Of a DNA stretch of 64,000 nt, positions 62,226 through 64,000 are shown one piece after another. Every line of letters begins with the position of its first letter. The stretch's first letter is position 1. Origin of the DNA: Merluccius polli (Eukaryota; Chordata; Actinopteri; Gadiformes; Merlucciidae); assembly GCA_030340625.1 (NCBI GenBank), contig JAOPHQ010002917.1, forward strand, positions 28,886-92,885, written 5' to 3'. Both the position numbers and the translations under genes were made by a program. The notes below the pieces were generated by a model that saw nothing but the letters and a program-made list of their open reading frames with translations, was not told where the DNA came from and ran no database searches.

Positions 62226-62239
62226 GCTGCCATGGTGAC
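62226..62239 (-). promoter_or_regulatory. RFX X-box-like motif
   Basis: On the minus strand the site reads GTCACCATGGCAGC, one base from a perfect GTNRCCATGGCAAC. Unproven. Confidence 0.35.
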
Positions 62240-63401
62240 AGGGAGGGGAGGATGGGGGGGGGGGGGGGGCACATGATAGTGAAGCATACACACAAGGAAA
62301 CACAGGGAGAGGGGGGGGGGGGGGCAAATAATAGAGAAGCATCATACACACAAACATACAAAAAACATACACAGCCATGGGCACGGAGGGGGGGTGTGAG
62401 GGGGGAGCTGAGGGCTGACCAATGAGAGAGAGGCCAGAGAATGGGGCTCTAGAGCGAAGTGCAAGCGAAGGCGGGAACTGTCCAAGGTCCTGAAACCAGC
62501 GCAGGGTGGGTGACCCCCGAATGCTCCTCACCTTTAAACGTCAGCGCGCTTCAAACGTCTCGGAGTACCGGCGGCGGCGGCGGCAGAGAGCGCCTCTGTC
62601 ACGTTCACCTTCAACGGAAACTCACTGCAGATAGCCACTGATGATATTGATGATATGTCCACCACATCTCCCCACATTAAATATGAAAGCAGCATAATCC
62701 TCTTATCATTGCTATTGAGTTAGTCCGTGACATCGTGCCAGATATTTGGGATTCTGTCCACAGACCCACCAAGTGCCACCAAGGCAAAAAAAAGGAAAGG
62801 AAAAGAAAATTGCTCATTAAAATCTTTTTTAAACCCCAAATCCTACAGCTGGATACCAGTCCCCGGGGACAATAGCATTGGCTTGTCACACTATTTGCTA
62901 ATCATCTCCACTCGGATGCGTGCGCTCACGCACACACACACACACACACACATGCACACGCATGCACCCACGCACATGCATGCAAACACATTAAAGGATC
63001 AACAAGAACCAAAGACTGTGTTGTGCCTTTTGGCTTTCCTGTCTATTGCTTTGCATCTTTTTCTTGAATCATTTATATGTTAATGCTTGTTGCAGACCTT
63101 GTGTGTGTGTGTGATGGGCAATTGTGCTTGTATAGAAGCAGCACAGCATGGATTCATAATAATAATAATGCCTTGATAATGAGGTCTTGTTTAGAATGGC
63201 ATTATGTCAAATTCCCATGCAAGAAGTATTGACATTATTTCCCGGTGGAAGAGCTATTTTCGATCATCACTATTGTTATTTTGAAATGGCCATGATCTGA
63301 CTATCCGAATAGTTCGACTAGCATGTAAAAAAAACAACAACTGATGATAGAGTTTGTAACTCGCCTTGCTCATATGTTGCCATTCAAACCACAAGCATTA
63401 G

Positions 63402-63402
63402 C

Positions 63403-63446
<44 letters not shown>

Positions 63447-63465
63447 ACTGAACTGCAAAAAATAA

Positions 63466-63554
<89 letters not shown>
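63402..63554. repeat. (CA)n and (TA)n microsatellites
   Basis: A CA array (63402-63446) is followed after about 24 bases by about 42 TA units (63470-63554). Confidence 0.97.
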
Positions 63555-63557
<3 letters not shown>

Positions 63558-63816
63558 AACTGGTTTCACTCCAAACAGCCAACCTGTGCCAGACCCACGC
63601 ATGCAGACATCACAGCTATATAGGTAATGTTACGCAACAGGTCACCCAGCAGCCACCTTGAGCTATAACGGACTCTGATAACGGACTGCAATATACTGTG
63701 GATGGATGGCGTCGACGGGGGAAATGATGTCACGAGTCCGTAAATAAGGGGTCCTTTTTTTCCCGCGCACTGCAGAGACCGGGGCGGGTGTGGTGACTGC
63801 ATTAAAAAATAAAAGC

Positions 63817-63975
63817 CCCCCCCCCCCCACACACACACACACACACCTTAACACAAAAAGAAAAAGAAAAGACCATTCGAGGCATTGTGTGTAGCCATCT
63901 CCGAAGCAGCCTCTCCTCCTTATCTCCATCACCTCTCCGATACCCCCCCCCCCCCACACACACACACACACACAG
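63817..63975. repeat. Two poly(C)-(CA)n tracts
   Basis: The arrangement C10-12 followed by ACACAC occurs at 63817-63846 and again at 63943-63974, similar to the tract at 44626-44661. Confidence 0.9.
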
Positions 63976-64000
63976 CCTGTACGTGCCCTGAAGTTCAAAT

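Larger units (their letters stand above)
60789..64000. other. Intergenic or 5' intron
   Basis: The region contains (CA)n (61875-61902, 62932-62952, 63402-63446), (CT)n (62033-62095), G runs (62255-62270, 62311-62325), a short (CGG)n (62567-62583), an X-box-like motif (62226-62239), (TA)n (63470-63554) and two poly(C)-(CA)n tracts near the right end. A 187-codon open frame at 61048-61611 has no recognisable similarity. Confidence 0.5.

Overview
The window looks like vertebrate, most likely teleost fish, nuclear DNA. The reasons are split genes with GT-AG introns, two gene fragments whose conserved segments match the vertebrate genes ADGRA1 (GPR123) and KNDC1, very dense dinucleotide microsatellites, and cut-and-paste transposons of the hAT, PIF/Harbinger and piggyBac types together with L2/V-SINE-like 3' tails common in fish. 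The species cannot be named from the sequence. The extreme short-tandem-repeat density recalls gadiform (cod-like) genomes, but that is only an inference.

Both genes lie on the minus strand, head to tail. KNDC1 (kinase non-catalytic C-lobe domain, a brain Ras-GEF-related protein) enters the window at the left edge. Its first three coding exons are at 9420-9527, 6466-6664 and 1421-1479, and the rest lies beyond position 1. A CpG-rich block at about 9528-10075 is its probable promoter and 5' leader. Upstream of it, at 24376-48563, are five coding exons of ADGRA1, an adhesion-family seven-helix receptor. They join with correct phases into a complete seven-helix core and a C-terminus ending in the PDZ ligand ETTV. 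Only the exon carrying the start codon was not found; it should lie to the right of 48563, possibly near a CpG island at about 53090-53690. As I recall it, human 10q26.3 has the same ADGRA1-KNDC1 order and orientation.

The remainder is intron and intergenic DNA. Recognisable elements include a 2-kb Harbinger copy with a broken transposase (33170-35164), a 0.7-kb hAT copy with a broken BED finger (26895-27615), a 1.55-kb hAT-type element (38696-40247) with a Harbinger copy nested in it (39053-39717), three short hAT-type MITEs (21866-22091, 28830-29093, 60490-60788), two piggyBac-like MITEs (5206-5772, 13080-13516), a 5-kb-spaced direct duplication (18170-18473 and 23112-23372), and several long hairpins, including a perfect 28-bp-arm palindrome at 42592-42649. 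Microsatellites fill much of the rest and abut several splice sites.

No bacterial-type operon, CRISPR array, RNA gene or novel multi-gene system was found. The more unusual observations concern structure: nested transposons with clean target duplications, a 22-bp GTCGAC-containing unit shared by two otherwise different MITEs, perfect palindromes, and a Cys/His-rich receptor tail.
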